Shown here in pieces: positions 10,056 to 24,887 of a stretch of 28,924 nucleotides of DNA (its first letter is position 1; each line of letters starts with the position of its first letter). The translations under genes were made by a program, and so were the position numbers. The notes under the pieces are model-generated. The model was not told where the DNA came from. It saw only the letters and a list, made by a program, of their open reading frames with translations, and did no database searches. The stretch lies in contig CAAHFI011718547.1 in the NCBI GenBank assembly GCA_900893395.1, forward strand, positions 1 to 28,924. Direction: 5' to 3'. This DNA is from Euglena gracilis. Lineage: Eukaryota > Euglenozoa > Euglenophyceae > Euglenales > Euglenaceae.

Positions 10056-13000
10056 ACATCGGAATACCTATACCGGGGTTGCAATGGGAACCCCCAATCG
10101 GTTTCCAGTTTTAGGCCCAAATCACGGTTTCCCATGGGCCCAAGTGGAACCAGGCTGTACTGACATTTGGGGTCGTCTTCCACCCCTCCAAAAACGTCGA
10201 TACTTGCTAGTTTTTTGATATCCGCATGTTTTTCACACCCGTAGGCACTAATCCGGCCGGCACATCGGAATACCTATACCGGGGGTTGCAATGGGAACCC
10301 CAATCGGTTTCCAGTTTTAGGCCCAAATCACGGTTTCCCATGGGCCCAAGTATGGGAACCAGGCTGTACTGACATTTGGGGTCGTCTTCCACCCCCCAAA
10401 AACGTCGATATCTTGCTAGTTTTTTGATATCCGCATGTTTTTCACACCCGTAGGCACTAATCCGGCCGGCACATCGGAATACCTATACCGGGGGTTGCAA
10501 TGGGAACCCCCAATCGGTTTCCAGTTTTAGGCCCAAATCACGGTTTCCCATGGGCCCAAGTATGGGAACCAGGCTGTACTGACATTTGGGGTCGTCTTCC
10601 ACCCCTCCAAAAACGTCGATACTTGCTAGTTTTTTGATATCCGCATGTTTTTCACACCCGTAGGCACTAATCCGGCCGGCACATCGGAATACCTATACCG
10701 GGGGTTGCAATGGGAACCCCAATCGGTTTCCAGTTTTAGGCCCAAATCACGGTTTCCCATGGGCCCAAGTATGGGAACCAGGCTGTACTGACATTTGGGG
10801 TCGTCTTCCACCCCTCCAAAAACGTCGATATCTTGCTAGTTTTTTGATATCCGCATGTTTTTCACACCCGTAGGCACTAATCCGGCCGGCACATCGGAAT
10901 ACCTATACCGGGGGTTGCAATGGGAACCCCAATCGGTTTCCAGTTTTAGGCCCAAATCACGGTTTCCCATGGGCCCAAGTATGGGAACCAGGCTGTACTG
11001 ACATTTGGGGTCGTCTTCCACCCCTCCAAAAACGTCGATACTTGCTAGTTTTTTGATATCCGCATGTTTTTCACACCCGTAGGCACTAATCCGGCCGGCA
11101 CATCGGAATACCTATACCGGGGTTGCAATGGGAACCCCCAATCGGTTTCCAGTTTTAGGCCCAAATCACGGTTTCCCATGGGCCCAAGTATGGGAACCAG
11201 GCTGTACTGACATTTGGGGTCGTCTTCCACCCCTCCAAAAACGTCGATACTTGCTAGTTTTTTGATATCCGCATGTTTTTCACACCCGTAGGCACTAATC
11301 CGGCCGGCACATCGGAATACTATACCGGGGGTTGCAATGGGAACCCCCAATCGGTTTCCAGTTTTAGGCCCAAATCACGGTTTCCCATGGGCCCAAGTAT
11401 GGGAACCAGGCTGTACTGACATTTGGGGTCGTCTTCCACCCCTCCAAAAACGTCGATACTTGCTAGTTTTTTGATATCCGCATGTTTTTCACACCCGTAG
11501 GCACTAATCCGGCCGGCACATCGGAATACCTATACCGGGGGTTGCAATGGGAACCCCCAATCGGTTTCCAGTTTTAGGCCCAAATCACGGTTTCCCATGG
11601 GCCCAAGTATGGGAACCAGGCTGTACTGACATTTGGGGTCGTCTTCCACCCCTCCAAAAACGTCGATATCTTGCTAGTTTTTTGATATCCGCATGTTTTT
11701 CACACCCGTAGGCACTAATCCGGCCGGCACATCGGAATACCTATACCGGGGTTGCAATGGGAACCCCCAATCGGTTTCCAGTTTTAGGCCCAAATCACGG
11801 TTTCCCATGGGCCCAAGTATGGGAACCAGGCTGTACTGACATTTGGGGTCGTCTTCCACCCCTCCAAAAACGTCGATACTTGCTAGTTTTTTGATATCCG
11901 CATGTTTTTCACACCCGTAGGCACTAATCCGGCCGGCACATCGGAATACCTATACCGGGGGTTGCAATGGGAACCCCAATCGGTTTCCAGTTTTAGGCCC
12001 AAATCACGGTTTCCCATGGGCCCAAGTATGGGAACCAGGCTGTACTGACATTTGGGGTCGTCTTCCACCCCTCCAAAAACGTCGATACTCTTGCTAGTTT
12101 TTTGATATCCGCATGTTTTTCACACCCGTAGGCACTAATCCGGCCGGCACATCGGAATACCTATACCGGGGTTGCAATGGGAACCCCCAATCGGTTTCCA
12201 GTTTTAGGCCCAAATCACGGTTTCCCATGGGCCCAAGTATGGGAACCAGGCTGTACTGACATTTGGGGTCGTCTTCCACCCCTCCAAAAACGTCGATATC
12301 TTGCTAGTTTTTTGATATCCGCATGTTTTTCACACCCGTAGGCACTAATCCGGCCGGCACATCGGAATACCTATACCGGGGGTTGCAATGGGAACCCCAA
12401 TCGGTTTCCAGTTTTAGGCCAAATCACGGTTTCCCATGGGCCCAAGTATGGGAACCAGGCTGTACTGACATTTGGGGTCGTCTTCCACCCCTCCAAAAAC
12501 GTCGATACTTGCTAGTTTTTTGATATCCGCATGTTTTTCACACCCGTAGGCACTAATCCGGCCGGCACATCGGAATACCTATACCGGGGGTTGCAATGGG
12601 AACCCCCAATCGGTTTCCAGTTTTAGGCCCAAATCACGGTTTCCCATGGGCCCAAGTATGGGAACCAGGCTGTACTGACATTTGGGGTCGTCTTCCACCC
12701 CTCCAAAAACGTCGATACTTGCTAGTTTTTTGATATCCGCATGTTTTTCACACCCGTAGGCACTAATCCGGCCGGCACATCGGAATACCTATACCGGGGG
12801 TTGCAATGGGAACCCCCAATCGGTTTCCAGTTTTAGGCCCAAATCACGGTTTCCCATGGGCCCAAGTATGGGAACCAGGCTGTACTGACATTTGGGGTCG
12901 TCTTCCACCCCTCCAAAACGTCGATACTTGCTAGTTTTTTGATATCCGCATGTTTTTCACACCCGTAGGCACTAATCCGGCCGGCACATCGGAATACCTA

Positions 13001-16000
13001 TACCGGGGGTTGCAATGGGAACCCCCAATCGGTTTCCAGTTTTAGGCCCAAATCACGGTTTCCCATGGGCCCAAGTATGGGAACCAGGCTGTACTGACAT
13101 TTGGGGTCGTCTTCCACCCCTCCAAAAACGTCGATATCTTGCTAGTTTTTTGATATCCGCATGTTTTTCACACCCGTAGGCACTAATCCGGCCGGCACAT
13201 CGGAATACCTATACCGGGGGTTGCAATGGGAACCCCAATCGGTTTCCAGTTTTAGGCCCAAATCACGGTTTCCCATGGGCCCAAGTATGGGAACCAGGCT
13301 GTACTGACATTTGGGGTCGTCTTCCACCCCTCCAAAAACGTCGATACTTGCTAGTTTTTTGATATCCGCATGTTTTTCACACCCGTAGGCACTAATCCGG
13401 CCGGCACATCGGAATACCTATACCGGGGTTGCAATGGGAACCCCCAATCGGTTTCCAGTTTTAGGCCCAAATCACGGTTTCCCATGGGCCCAAGTATGGG
13501 AACCAGGCTGTACTGACATTTGGGGTCGTCTTCCACCCCTCCAAAAACGTCGATATCTTGCTAGTTTTTTGATATCCGCATGTTTTTCACACCCGTAGGC
13601 ACTAATCCGGCCGGCACATCGGAATACCTATACCGGGGGTTGCAATGGGAACCCCCAATCGGTTTCCAGTTTTAGGCCCAAATCACGGTTTCCCATGGGC
13701 CCAAGTATGGGAACCAGGCTGTACTGACATTTGGGGTCGTCTTCCACCCCTCCAAAAACGTCGATACTTGCTAGTTTTTTGATATCCGCATGTTTTTCAC
13801 ACCCGTAGGCACTAATCCGGCCGGCACATCGGAATACCTATACCGGGGGTTGCAATGGGAACCCCCAATCGGTTTCCAGTTTTAGGCCCAAATCACGGTT
13901 TCCCATGGGCCCAAGTATGGGAACCAGGCTGTACTGACATTTGGGGTCGTCTTCCACCCCTCCAAAAACGTCGATATCTTGCTAGTTTTTTGATATCCGC
14001 ATGTTTTTCACACCCGTAGGCACTAATCCGGCCGGCACATCGGAATACCTATACCGGGGGTTGCAATGGGAACCCCCAATCGGTTTCCAGTTTTAGGCCC
14101 AAATCACGGTTTCCCATGGGCCCAAGTATGGGAACCAGGCTGTACTGACATTTGGGGTCGTCTTCCACCCCTCCAAAAACGTCGATACTTGCTAGTTTTT
14201 TGATATCCGCATGTTTTTCACACCCGTAGGCACTAATCCGGCCGGCACATCGGAATACCTATACCGGGGGTTGCAATGGGAACCCCCAATCGGTTTCCAG
14301 TTTTAGGCCCAAATCACGGTTTCCCATGGGCCCAAGTATGGGAACCAGGCTGTACTGACATTTGGGGTCGTCTTCCACCCCTCCAAAAACGTCGATACTT
14401 GCTAGTTTTTTGATATCCGCATGTTTTTCACACCCGTAGGCACTAATCCGGCCGGCACATCGGAATACCTATACCGGGGGTTGCAATGGGAACCCCCAAT
14501 CGGTTTCCAGTTTTAGGCCCAAATCACGGTTTCCATGGGCCCAAGTATGGGAACCAGGCTGTACTGACATTTGGGGTCGTCTTCCACCCCTCCAAAAACG
14601 TCGATACTTGCTAGTTTTTTGATATCCGCATGTTTTTCACACCCGTAGGCACTAATCCGGCCGGCACATCGGAATACCTATACCGGGGTTGCAATGGGAA
14701 CCCCCAATCGGTTTCCAGTTTTAGGCCCAAATCACGGTTTCCCATGGGCCCAAGTATGGGAACCAGGCTGTACTGACATTTGGGGTCGTCTTCCACCCCT
14801 CCAAAAACGTCGATATCTTGCTAGTTTTTTGATATCCGCATGTTTTTCACACCCGTAGGCACTAATCCGGCCGGCACATCGGAATACCTATACCGGGGGT
14901 TGCAATGGGAACCCCCAATCGGTTTCCAGTTTTAGGCCCAAATCACGGTTTCCCATGGGCCCAAGTATGGGAACCAGGCTGTACTGACATTTGGGGTCGT
15001 CTTCCACCCCTCCAAAAACGTCGATACTTGCTAGTTTTTTGATATCCGCATGTTTTTCACACCCGTAGGCACTAATCCGGCCGGCACATCGGAATACCTA
15101 TACCGGGGTTGCAATGGGAACCCCCAATCGGTTTCCAGTTTTAGGCCCAAATCACGGTTTCCCATGGGCCCAAGTATGGGAACCAGGCTGTACTGACATT
15201 TGGGGTCGTCTTCCACCCCTCCAAAAACGTCGATACCTTGCTAGTTTTTTGATATCCGCATGTTTTTCACACCCGTAGGCACTAATCCGGCCGGCACATC
15301 GGAATACCTATACCGGGGGTTGCAATGGGAACCCCAATCGGTTTCCAGTTTTAGGCCCAAATCACGGTTTCCCATGGGCCCAAGTATGGGAACCAGGCTG
15401 TACTGACATTTGGGGTCGTCTTCCACCCCTCCAAAAACGTCGATATCTTGCTAGTTTTTTGATATCCGCATGTTTTTCACACCCGTAGGCACTAATCCGG
15501 CCGGCACATCGGAATACCTATACCGGGGTTGCAATGGGAACCCCCAATCGGTTTCCAGTTTTAGGCCCAAATCACGGTTTCCCATGGGCCCAAGTATGGG
15601 AACCAGGCTGTACTGACATTTGGGGTCGTCTTCCACCCCTCCAAAAACGTCGATACTTGCTAGTTTTTTGATATCCGCATGTTTTTCACACCCGTAGGCA
15701 CTAATCCGGCCGGCACATCGGAATACCTATACCGGGGGTTGCAATGGGAACCCCCAATCGGTTTCCAGTTTTAGGCCCAAATCACGGTTTCCCATGGGCC
15801 CAAGTATGGGAACCAGGCTGTACTGACATTTGGGGTCGTCTTCCACCCCTCCAAAAACGTCGATACTTGCTAGTTTTTTGATATCCGCATGTTTTTCACA
15901 CCCGTAGGCACTAATCCGGCCGGCACATCGGAATACCTATACCGGGGGTTGCAATGGGAACCCCCAATCGGTTTCCAGTTTTAGGCCCAAATCACGGTTT

Positions 16001-19000
16001 CCCATGGGCCCAAGTATGGGAACCAGGCTGTACTGACATTTGGGGTCGTCTTCCACCCCTCCAAAAACGTCGATACTTGCTAGTTTTTTGATATCCGCAT
16101 GTTTTTCACACCCGTAGGCACTAATCCGGCCGGCACATCGGAATACCTATACCGGGGGTTGCAATGGGAACCCCCAATCGGTTTCCAGTTTTAGGCCCAA
16201 ATCACGGTTTCCCATGGGCCCAAGTATGGGAACCAGGCTGTACTGACATTTGGGGTCGTCTTCCACCCCTCCAAAAACGTCGATACTTGCTAGTTTTTTG
16301 ATATCCGCATGTTTTTCACACCCGTAGGCACTAATCCGGCCGGCACATCGGAATACCTATACCGGGGGTTGCAATGGGAACCCCCAATCGGTTTCCAGTT
16401 TTAGGCCCAAATCACGGTTTCCCATGGGCCCAAGTATGGGGAACCAGGCTGTACTGACATTTGGGGTCGTCTTCCACCCCTCCAAAACGTCGATACTTGC
16501 TAGTTTTTTGATATCCGCATGTTTTTCACACCCGTAGGCACTAATCCGGCCGGCACATCGGAATACCTATACCGGGGGTTGCAATGGGAACCCCCAATCG
16601 GTTTCCAGTTTTAGGCCCAAATCACGGTTTCCCATGGGCCCAAGTATGGGAACCAGGCTGTACTGACATTTGGGGTCGTCTTCCACCCCTCCAAAAACGT
16701 CGATATCTTGCTAGTTTTTTGATATCCGCATGTTTTTCACACCCGTAGGCACTAATCCGGCCGGCACATCGGAATACCTATACCGGGGGTTGCAATGGGA
16801 ACCCCCAATCGGTTTCCAGTTTTAGGCCCAAATCACGGTTTCCCATGGGCCCAAGTATGGGAACCAGGCTGTACTGACATTTGGGGTCGTCTTCCACCCC
16901 TCCAAAACGTCGATACTTGCTAGTTTTTTGATATCCGCATGTTTTTCACACCCGTAGGCACTAATCCGGCCGGCACATCGGAATACCTATACCGGGGGTT
17001 GCAATGGGAACCCCCAATCGGTTTCCAGTTTTAGGCCCAAATCACGGTTTCCCATGGGCCCAAGTATGGGAACCAGGCTGTACTGACATTTGGGGTCGTC
17101 TTCCACCCCTCCAAAACGTCGATACTTGCTAGTTTTTTGATATCCGCATGTTTTTCACACCCGTAGGCACTAATCCGGCCGGCACATCGGAATACCTATA
17201 CCGGGGGTTGCAATGGGAACCCCCAATCGGTTTCCAGTTTTAGGCCCAAATCACGGTTTCCCATGGGCCCAAGTATGGGAACCAGGCTGTACTGACATTT
17301 GGGGTCGTCTTCCACCCCTCCAAAAACGTCGATACTTGCTAGTTTTTTGATATCCGCATGTTTTTCACACCCGTAGGCACTAATCCGGCCGGCACATCGG
17401 AATACCTATACCGGGGTTGCAATGGGAACCCCCAATCGGTTTCCAGTTTTAGGCCCAAATCACGGTTTCCCATGGGCCCAAGTATGGGAACCAGGCTGTA
17501 CTGACATTTGGGGTCGTCTTCCACCCCTCCAAAAACGTCGATATCTTGCTAGTTTTTTGATATCCGCATGTTTTTCACACCCGTAGGCACTAATCCGGCC
17601 GGCACATCGGAATACCTATACCGGGGGTTGCAATGGGAACCCCCAATCGGTTTCCAGTTTTAGGCCCAAATCACGGTTTCCCATGGGCCCAAGTATGGGA
17701 ACCAGGCTGTACTGACATTTGGGGTCGTCTTCCACCCCTCCAAAAACGTCGATACTTGCTAGTTTTTTGATATCCGCATGTTTTTCACACCCGTAGGCAC
17801 TAATCCGGCCGGCACATCGGAATACCTATACCGGGGGTTGCAATGGGAACCCCCAATCGGTTTCCAGTTTTAGGCCCAAATCACGGTTTCCCATGGGCCC
17901 AAGTATGGGAACCAGGCTGTACTGACATTTGGGGTCGTCTTCCACCCCTCCAAAAACGTCGATACTTGCTAGTTTTTTGATATCCGCATGTTTTTCACAC
18001 CCGTAGGCACTAATCCGGCCGGCACATCGGAATACCTATACCGGGGGTTGCAATGGGAACCCCCAATCGGTTTCCAGTTTTAGGCCCAAATCACGGTTTC
18101 CCATGGGCCCAAGTATGGGAACCAGGCTGTACTGACATTTGGGGTCGTCTTCCACCCCTCCAAAACGTCGATACCTTGCTAGTTTTTTGATATCCGCATG
18201 TTTTTCACACCCGTAGGCACTAATCCGGCCGGCACATCGGAATACCTATACCGGGGGTTGCAATGGGAACCCCCAATCGGTTTCCAGTTTTAGGCCCAAA
18301 TCACGGTTTCCCATGGGCCCAAGTATGGGAACCAGGCTGTACTGACATTTGGGGTCGTCTTCCACCCCTCCAAAAACGTCGATATCTTGCTAGTTTTTTG
18401 ATATCCGCATGTTTTTCACACCCGTAGGCACTAATCCGGCCGGCACATCGGAATACCTATACCGGGGGTTGCAATGGGAACCCCCAATCGGTTTCCAGTT
18501 TTAGGCCCAAATCACGGTTTCCCATGGGCCCAAGTATGGGAACCAGGCTGTACTGACATTTGGGGTCGTCTTCCACCCCTCCAAAACGTCGATACTTGCT
18601 AGTTTTTTGATATCCGCATGTTTTTCACACCCGTAGGCACTAATCCGGCCGGCACATCGGAATACCTATACCGGGGTTGCAATGGGAACCCCCAATCGGT
18701 TTCCAGTTTTAGGCCCAAATCACGGTTTCCCATGGGCCCAAGTATGGGAACCAGGCTGTACTGACATTTGGGGTCGTCTTCCACCCCTCCAAAAACGTCG
18801 ATACTTGCTAGTTTTTTGATATCCGCATGTTTTTACACCCGTAGGCACTAATCCGGCCGGCACATCGGAATACCTATACCGGGGGTTGCAATGGGAACCC
18901 CCAATCGGTTTCCAGTTTTAGGCCCAAATCACGGTTTCCCATGGGCCCAAGTATGGGAACCAGGCTGTACTGACATTTGGGGTCGTCTTCCACCCCTCCA

Positions 19001-21160
19001 AAACGTCGATACTTGCTAGTTTTTGATATCCGCATGTTTTTCACACCCGTAGGCACTAATCCGGCCGGCACATCGGAATACCTATACCGGGGGTTGCAAT
19101 GGGAACCCCCAATCGGTTTCCAGTTTTAGGCCCAAATCACGGTTTCCCATGGGCCCAAGTATGGGAACCAGGCTGTACTGACATTTGGGGTCGTCTTCCA
19201 CCCCTCCAAAAACGTCGATACTTGCTAGTTTTTTGATATCCGCATGTTTTTCACACCCGTAGGCACTAATCCGGCCGGCACATCGGAATACCTATACCGG
19301 GGGTTGCAATGGGAACCCCCAATCGGTTTCCAGTTTTAGGCCCAAATCACGGTTTCCCATGGGCCCAAGTATGGGAACCAGGCTGTACTGACATTTGGGG
19401 TCGTCTTCCACCCCTCCAAAAACGTCGATATTGCTAGTTTTTTGATATCCGCATGTTTTTCACACCCGTAGGCACTAATCCGGCCGGCACATCGGAATAC
19501 CTATACCGGGGTTGCAATGGGAACCCCCAATCGGTTTCCAGTTTTAGGCCCAAATCACGGTTTCCCATGGGCCCAAGTATGGGAACCAGGCTGTACTGAC
19601 ATTTGGGGTCGTCTTCCACCCCTCCAAAAACGTCGATATCTTGCTAGTTTTTTGATATCCGCATGTTTTTCACACCCGTAGGCACTAATCCGGCCGGCAC
19701 ATCGGAATACCTATACCGGGGGTTGCAATGGGAACCCCCAATCGGTTTCCAGTTTTAGGCCCAAATCACGGTTTCCCATGGGCCCAAGTATGGGAACCAG
19801 GCTGTACTGACATTTGGGGTCGTCTTCCACCCCTCCAAAAACGTCGATACTTGCTAGTTTTTTGATATCCGCATGTTTTTCACACCCGTAGGCACTAATC
19901 CGGCCGGCACATCGGAATACCTATACCGGGGGTTGCAATGGGAACCCCAATCGGTTTCCAGTTTTAGGCCCAAATCACGGTTTCCCATGGGCCCAAGTAT
20001 GGGAACCAGGCTGTACTGACATTTGGGGTCGTCTTCCACCCCTCCAAAAACGTCGATATCTTGCTAGTTTTTTGATATCCGCATGTTTTTCACACCCGTA
20101 GGCACTAATCCGGCCGGCACATCGGAATACCTATACCGGGGGCAATGGGAACCCCCAATCGGTTTCCAGTTTTAGGCCAAATCACGGTTTCCCATGGGCC
20201 CAAGTATGGGAACCAGGCTGTACTGACATTTGGGGTCGTCTTCCACCCCTCCAAAAACGTCGATATCTTGCTAGTTTTTTGATATCCGCATGTTTTTCAC
20301 ACCCGTAGGCACTAATCCGGCCGGCACATCGGAATACCTATACCGGGGGTTGCAATGGGAACCCCCAATCGGTTTCCAGTTTTAGGCCCAAATCACGGTT
20401 TCCCATGGGCCCAAGTATGGGAACCAGGCTGTACTGACATTTGGGGTCGTCTTCCACCCCTCCAAAAACGTCGATATCTTGCTAGTTTTTTGATATCCGC
20501 ATGTTTTTCACACCCGTAGGCACTAATCCGGCCGGCACATCGGAATACCTATACCGGGGGTTGCAATGGGAACCCCCAATCGGTTTCCAGTTTTAGGCCC
20601 AAATCACGGTTTCCCATGGGCCCAAGTATGGGAACCAGGCTGTACTGACATTTGGGGTCGTCTTCCACCCCTCCAAAAACGTCGATATCTTGCTAGTTTT
20701 TTGATATCCGCATGTTTTTCACACCCGTAGGCACTAATCCGGCCGGCACATCGGAATACCTACCGGGGGTTGCAATGGGAACCCCCAATCGGTTTCCAGT
20801 TTTAGGCCCAAATCACGGTTTCCCATGGGCCCAAGTATGGGAACCAGGCTGTACTGACATTTGGGGTCGTCTTCCACCCCCCAAAAACGTCGATATCTTG
20901 CTAGTTTTTTATATCCGCATGTTTTTCACACCCGTAGGCACTAATCCGGCCGGCACATCGGAATACCTATACCGGGGTTGCAATGGGAACCCCCGGTTTC
21001 CAGTTTTAGGCCCAAATCACGGTTTCCCATGGGCCCAAGTATGGGAACCAGGCTGTACTGACATTTGGGGTCGTCTTCCACCCCTCCAAAAACGTCGATA
21101 TCTTGCTAGTTTTTTGATATCCGCATGTTTTTCACACCCGTAGGCACTAATCCGGCCGGC

Positions 21161-21344
21161 ACATCGGAATACCCCCCAATCGGTTTCCAGTTTTAGGCCC
21201 AAATCACGGTTTCCCATGGGCCCAAGTATGGGAACCAGGCTGTACTGACATTTGGGGTCGTCTTCCACCCCTCCAAAACTCGATACTTGCTAGTTTTTTG
21301 ATATCCGCATGTTTTTCACACCCGTAGGCACTAATCCGGCCGGC
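21161..21344. repeat. Unit 102: 184 bp, hairpin 1 lost
   Basis: The segment from TATACC through the loop and most of the right arm of hairpin 1 is missing, so AATA runs straight into six C and AATCGG. The net loss there is 24 bp, with C-run microhomology at the join. Two further bases are missing near 21278 (AAAACTCGAT for AAAAACGTCGAT). Confidence 0.85.
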
Positions 21345-24300
21345 ACATCGGAATACCTATACCGGGGGTTGCAATGGGAACCCCCAATCGGTTTCCAGTT
21401 TTAGGCCAAATCACGGTTTCCCATGGGCCCAAGTATGGGAACCAGGCTGTACTGACATTTGGGGTCGTCTTCCACCCCTCCAAAACGTCGATATCTTGCT
21501 AGTTTTTTGATATCCGCATGTTTTTCACACCCGTAGGCACTAATCCGGCCGGCACATCGGAATACCTATACCGGGGTTGCAATGGGAACCCCCAATCGGT
21601 TTCCAGTTTTAGGCCCAAATCACGGTTTCCCATGGGCCCAAGTATGGGAACCAGGCTGTACTGACATTTGGGGTCGTCTTCCACCCCTCCAAAAACGTCG
21701 ATACTTGCTAGTTTTTTGATATCCGCATGTTTTTCACACCCGTAGGCACTAATCCGGCCGGCACATCGGAATACCTATACCGGGGGTTGCAATGGGAACC
21801 CCCAATCGGTTTCCAGTTTTAGGCCCAAATCACGGTTTCCCATGGGCCCAAGTATGGGAACCAGGCTGTACTGACATTTGGGGTCGTCTTCCACCCCTCC
21901 AAAAACGTCGATATTGCTAGTTTTTTGATATCCGCATGTTTTTCACACCCGTAGGCACTAATCCGGCCGGCACATCGGAATACCTATACCGGGGGTTGCA
22001 ATGGGAACCCCCAATCGGTTTCCAGTTTTAGGCCCAAATCACGGTTTCCCATGGGCCCAAGTATGGGAACCAGGCTGTACTGACATTTGGGGTCGTCTTC
22101 CACCCCTCCAAAAACGTCGATATCTTGCTAGTTTTTGATATCCGCATGTTTTTCACACCCGTAGGCACTAATCCGGCCGGCACATCGGAATACCTATACC
22201 GGGGGTTGCAATGGGAACCCCCAATCGGTTTCCAGTTTTAGGCCCAAATCACGGTTTCCCATGGGCCCAAGTATGGGAACCAGGCTGTACTGACATTTGG
22301 GGTCGTCTTCCACCCCTCCAAAACGTCGATATCTTGCTAGTTTTTTGATATCCGCATGTTTTTCACACCCGTAGGCACTAATCCGGCCGGCACATCGGAA
22401 TACCTATACCGGGGGCAATGGGAACCCCCAATCGGTTTCCAGTTTTAGGCCCAAATCACGGTTTCCCATGGGCCCAAGTATGGGAACCAGGCTGTACTGA
22501 CATTTGGGGTCGTCTTCCACCCCTCCAAAACGTCGATACTTGCTAGTTTTTTGATATCCGCATGTTTTTCACACCCGTAGGCACTAATCCGGCCGGCACA
22601 TCGGAATACCTATACCGGGGGTTGCAATGGGAACCCCCAATCGGTTTCCAGTTTTAGGCCAAATCACGGTTTCCCATGGGCCCAAGTATGGGAACCAGGC
22701 TGTACTGACATTTGGGGTCGTCTTCCACCCCTCCAAAACGTCGATATCTTGCTAGTTTTTGATATCCGCATGTTTTTCACACCCGTAGGCACTAATCCGG
22801 CCGGCACATCGGAATACCTATACCGGGGGTTGCAATGGGAACCCCCAATCGGTTTCCAGTTTTAGGCCCAAATCACGGTTTCCCATGGGCCCAAGTATGG
22901 GAACCAGGCTGTACTGACATTTGGGGTCGTCTTCCACCCCTCCAAAAACGTCGATATCTTGCTAGTTTTTTGATATCCGCATGTTTTTCACACCCGTAGG
23001 CACTAATCCGGCCGGCACATCGGAATACCTATACCGGGGGTTGCAATGGGAACCCCCAATCGGTTTCCAGTTTTAGGCCCAAATCACGGTTTCCCATGGG
23101 CCCAAGTATGGGAACCAGGCTGTACTGACATTTGGGGTCGTCTTCCACCCTCCAAAAACGTCGATATCTTGCTAGTTTTTGATATCCGCATGTTTTTCAC
23201 ACCCGTAGGCACTAATCCGGCCGGCACATCGGAATACCTATACCGGGGGTTGCAATGGGAACCCCCAATCGGTTTCCAGTTTTAGGCCCAAATCACGGTT
23301 TCCCATGGGCCCAAGTATGGGAACCAGGCTGTACTGACATTTGGGGTCGTCTTCCACCCCTCCAAAACGTCGATATCTTGCTAGTTTTTTGATATCCGCA
23401 TGTTTTTCACACCCGTAGGCACTAATCCGGCCGGCACATCGGAATACCTATACCGGGGGTTGCAATGGGAACCCCCAATCGGTTTCCAGTTTTAGGCCCA
23501 AATCACGGTTTCCCATGGGCCCAAGTATGGGAACCAGGCTGTACTGACATTTGGGGTCGTCTTCCACCCCTCCAAAAACGTCGATATCTTGCTAGTTTTT
23601 TGATATCCGCATGTTTTTCACACCCGTAGGCACTAATCCGGCCGGCACATCGGAATACCTACCGGGGTTGCAATGGGAACCCCCAATCGGTTTCCAGTTT
23701 TAGGCCCAAATCACGGTTTCCCATGGGCCCAAGTATGGGAACCAGGCTGTACTGACATTTGGGGTCGTCTTCCACCCCTCCAAAACGTCGATATCTTGCT
23801 AGTTTTTTGATATCCGCATGTTTTTCACACCCGTAGGCACTAATCCGGCCGGCACATCGGAATACCTATACCGGGGGTTGCAATGGGAACCCCCAATCGG
23901 TTTCCAGTTTTAGGCCCAAATCACGGTTTCCCATGGGCCCAAGTATGGGAACCAGGCTGTACTGACATTTGGGGTCGTCTTCCACCCCTCCAAAAACGTC
24001 GATATCTTGCTAGTTTTTTGATATCCGCATGTTTTTCACACCCGTAGGCACTAATCCGGCCGGCACATCGGAATACCTATACCGGGGGTTGCAATGGGAA
24101 CCCCCAATCGGTTTCCAGTTTTAGGCCAAATCACGGTTTCCCATGGGCCCAAGTATGGGAACCAGGCTGTACTGACATTTGGGGTCGTCTTCCACCCCTC
24201 CAAAAACGTCGATATCTTGCTAGTTTTTTGATATCCGCATGTTTTTCACACCCGTAGGCACTAATCCGGCCGGCACATCGGAATACCTATACCGGGGGTT

Positions 24301-24694
24301 GCAATGGGAACCCCCAATCGGTTTCCAGTTTTAGGCCCAAATCACGGTTTCCCATGGGCCCAAGTATGGGAACCAGGCTGTACTGACATTTGGGGTCGTC
24401 TTCCACCCCTCCAAAAACGTCGATATCTTGCTAGTTTTTTGATATCCGCATGTTTTTCACACCCGTAGGCACTAATCCGGCCGGCACATCGGAATACCTA
24501 TACCGGGGTTGCAATGGGAACCCCCAATCGGTTTCCAGTTTTAGGCCAAATCACGGTTTCCCATGGGCCCAAGTATGGGAACCAGGCTGTACTGACATTT
24601 GGGGTCGTCTTCCACCCCTCCAAAAACGTCGATATCTTGCTAGTTTTTTGATATCCGCATGTTTTTCACACCCGTAGGCACTAATCCGGCCGGC

Positions 24695-24887
24695 ACATCG
24701 GAATACCTATACCCGGGCAATCGGTTTCCAGTTTTAGGCCCAAATCACGGTTTCCCATGGGCCCAAGTATGGGAACCAGGCTGTACTGACATTTGGGGTC
24801 GTCTTCCACCCCCCAAAAACGTCGATATCTTGCTAGTTTTTTGATATCCGCATGTTTTTCACACCCGTAGGCACTAATCCGGCCGGC
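24695..24887. repeat. Unit 119: 193 bp, 17-bp loss at hairpin 1
   Basis: TATACCCGGGCAATCGG at 24709-24725 replaces the whole hairpin region, a net 17-bp loss that leaves a new CCCGGG palindrome. Breakpoints differ from the other deletion units. The CCCCTCC run near 24811 is also collapsed to C6. Confidence 0.8.

Larger units (their letters stand above)
2919..20118. repeat. Core of array: units 15-96, highly homogeneous
   Basis: Eighty-two units, most differing from consensus only by one base in a homopolymer: G5 to G4 at unit position 20-24, C5 to C4 at 37-41, A5 to A4 at 139-143, or one extra base at the GATAC/GATATC/GATACC junction. Long perfect or near-perfect runs occur at 7962-9011 and about 15.7-16.4 kb. 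The only clear non-homopolymer outliers are unit 35 (7114-7329, a 7-bp insertion), unit 48 (9852-10055, a 7-bp deletion) and unit 50 (CC(T)CC collapse near 10395). I saw essentially no interpretable base substitutions in this zone. Confidence 0.8.
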
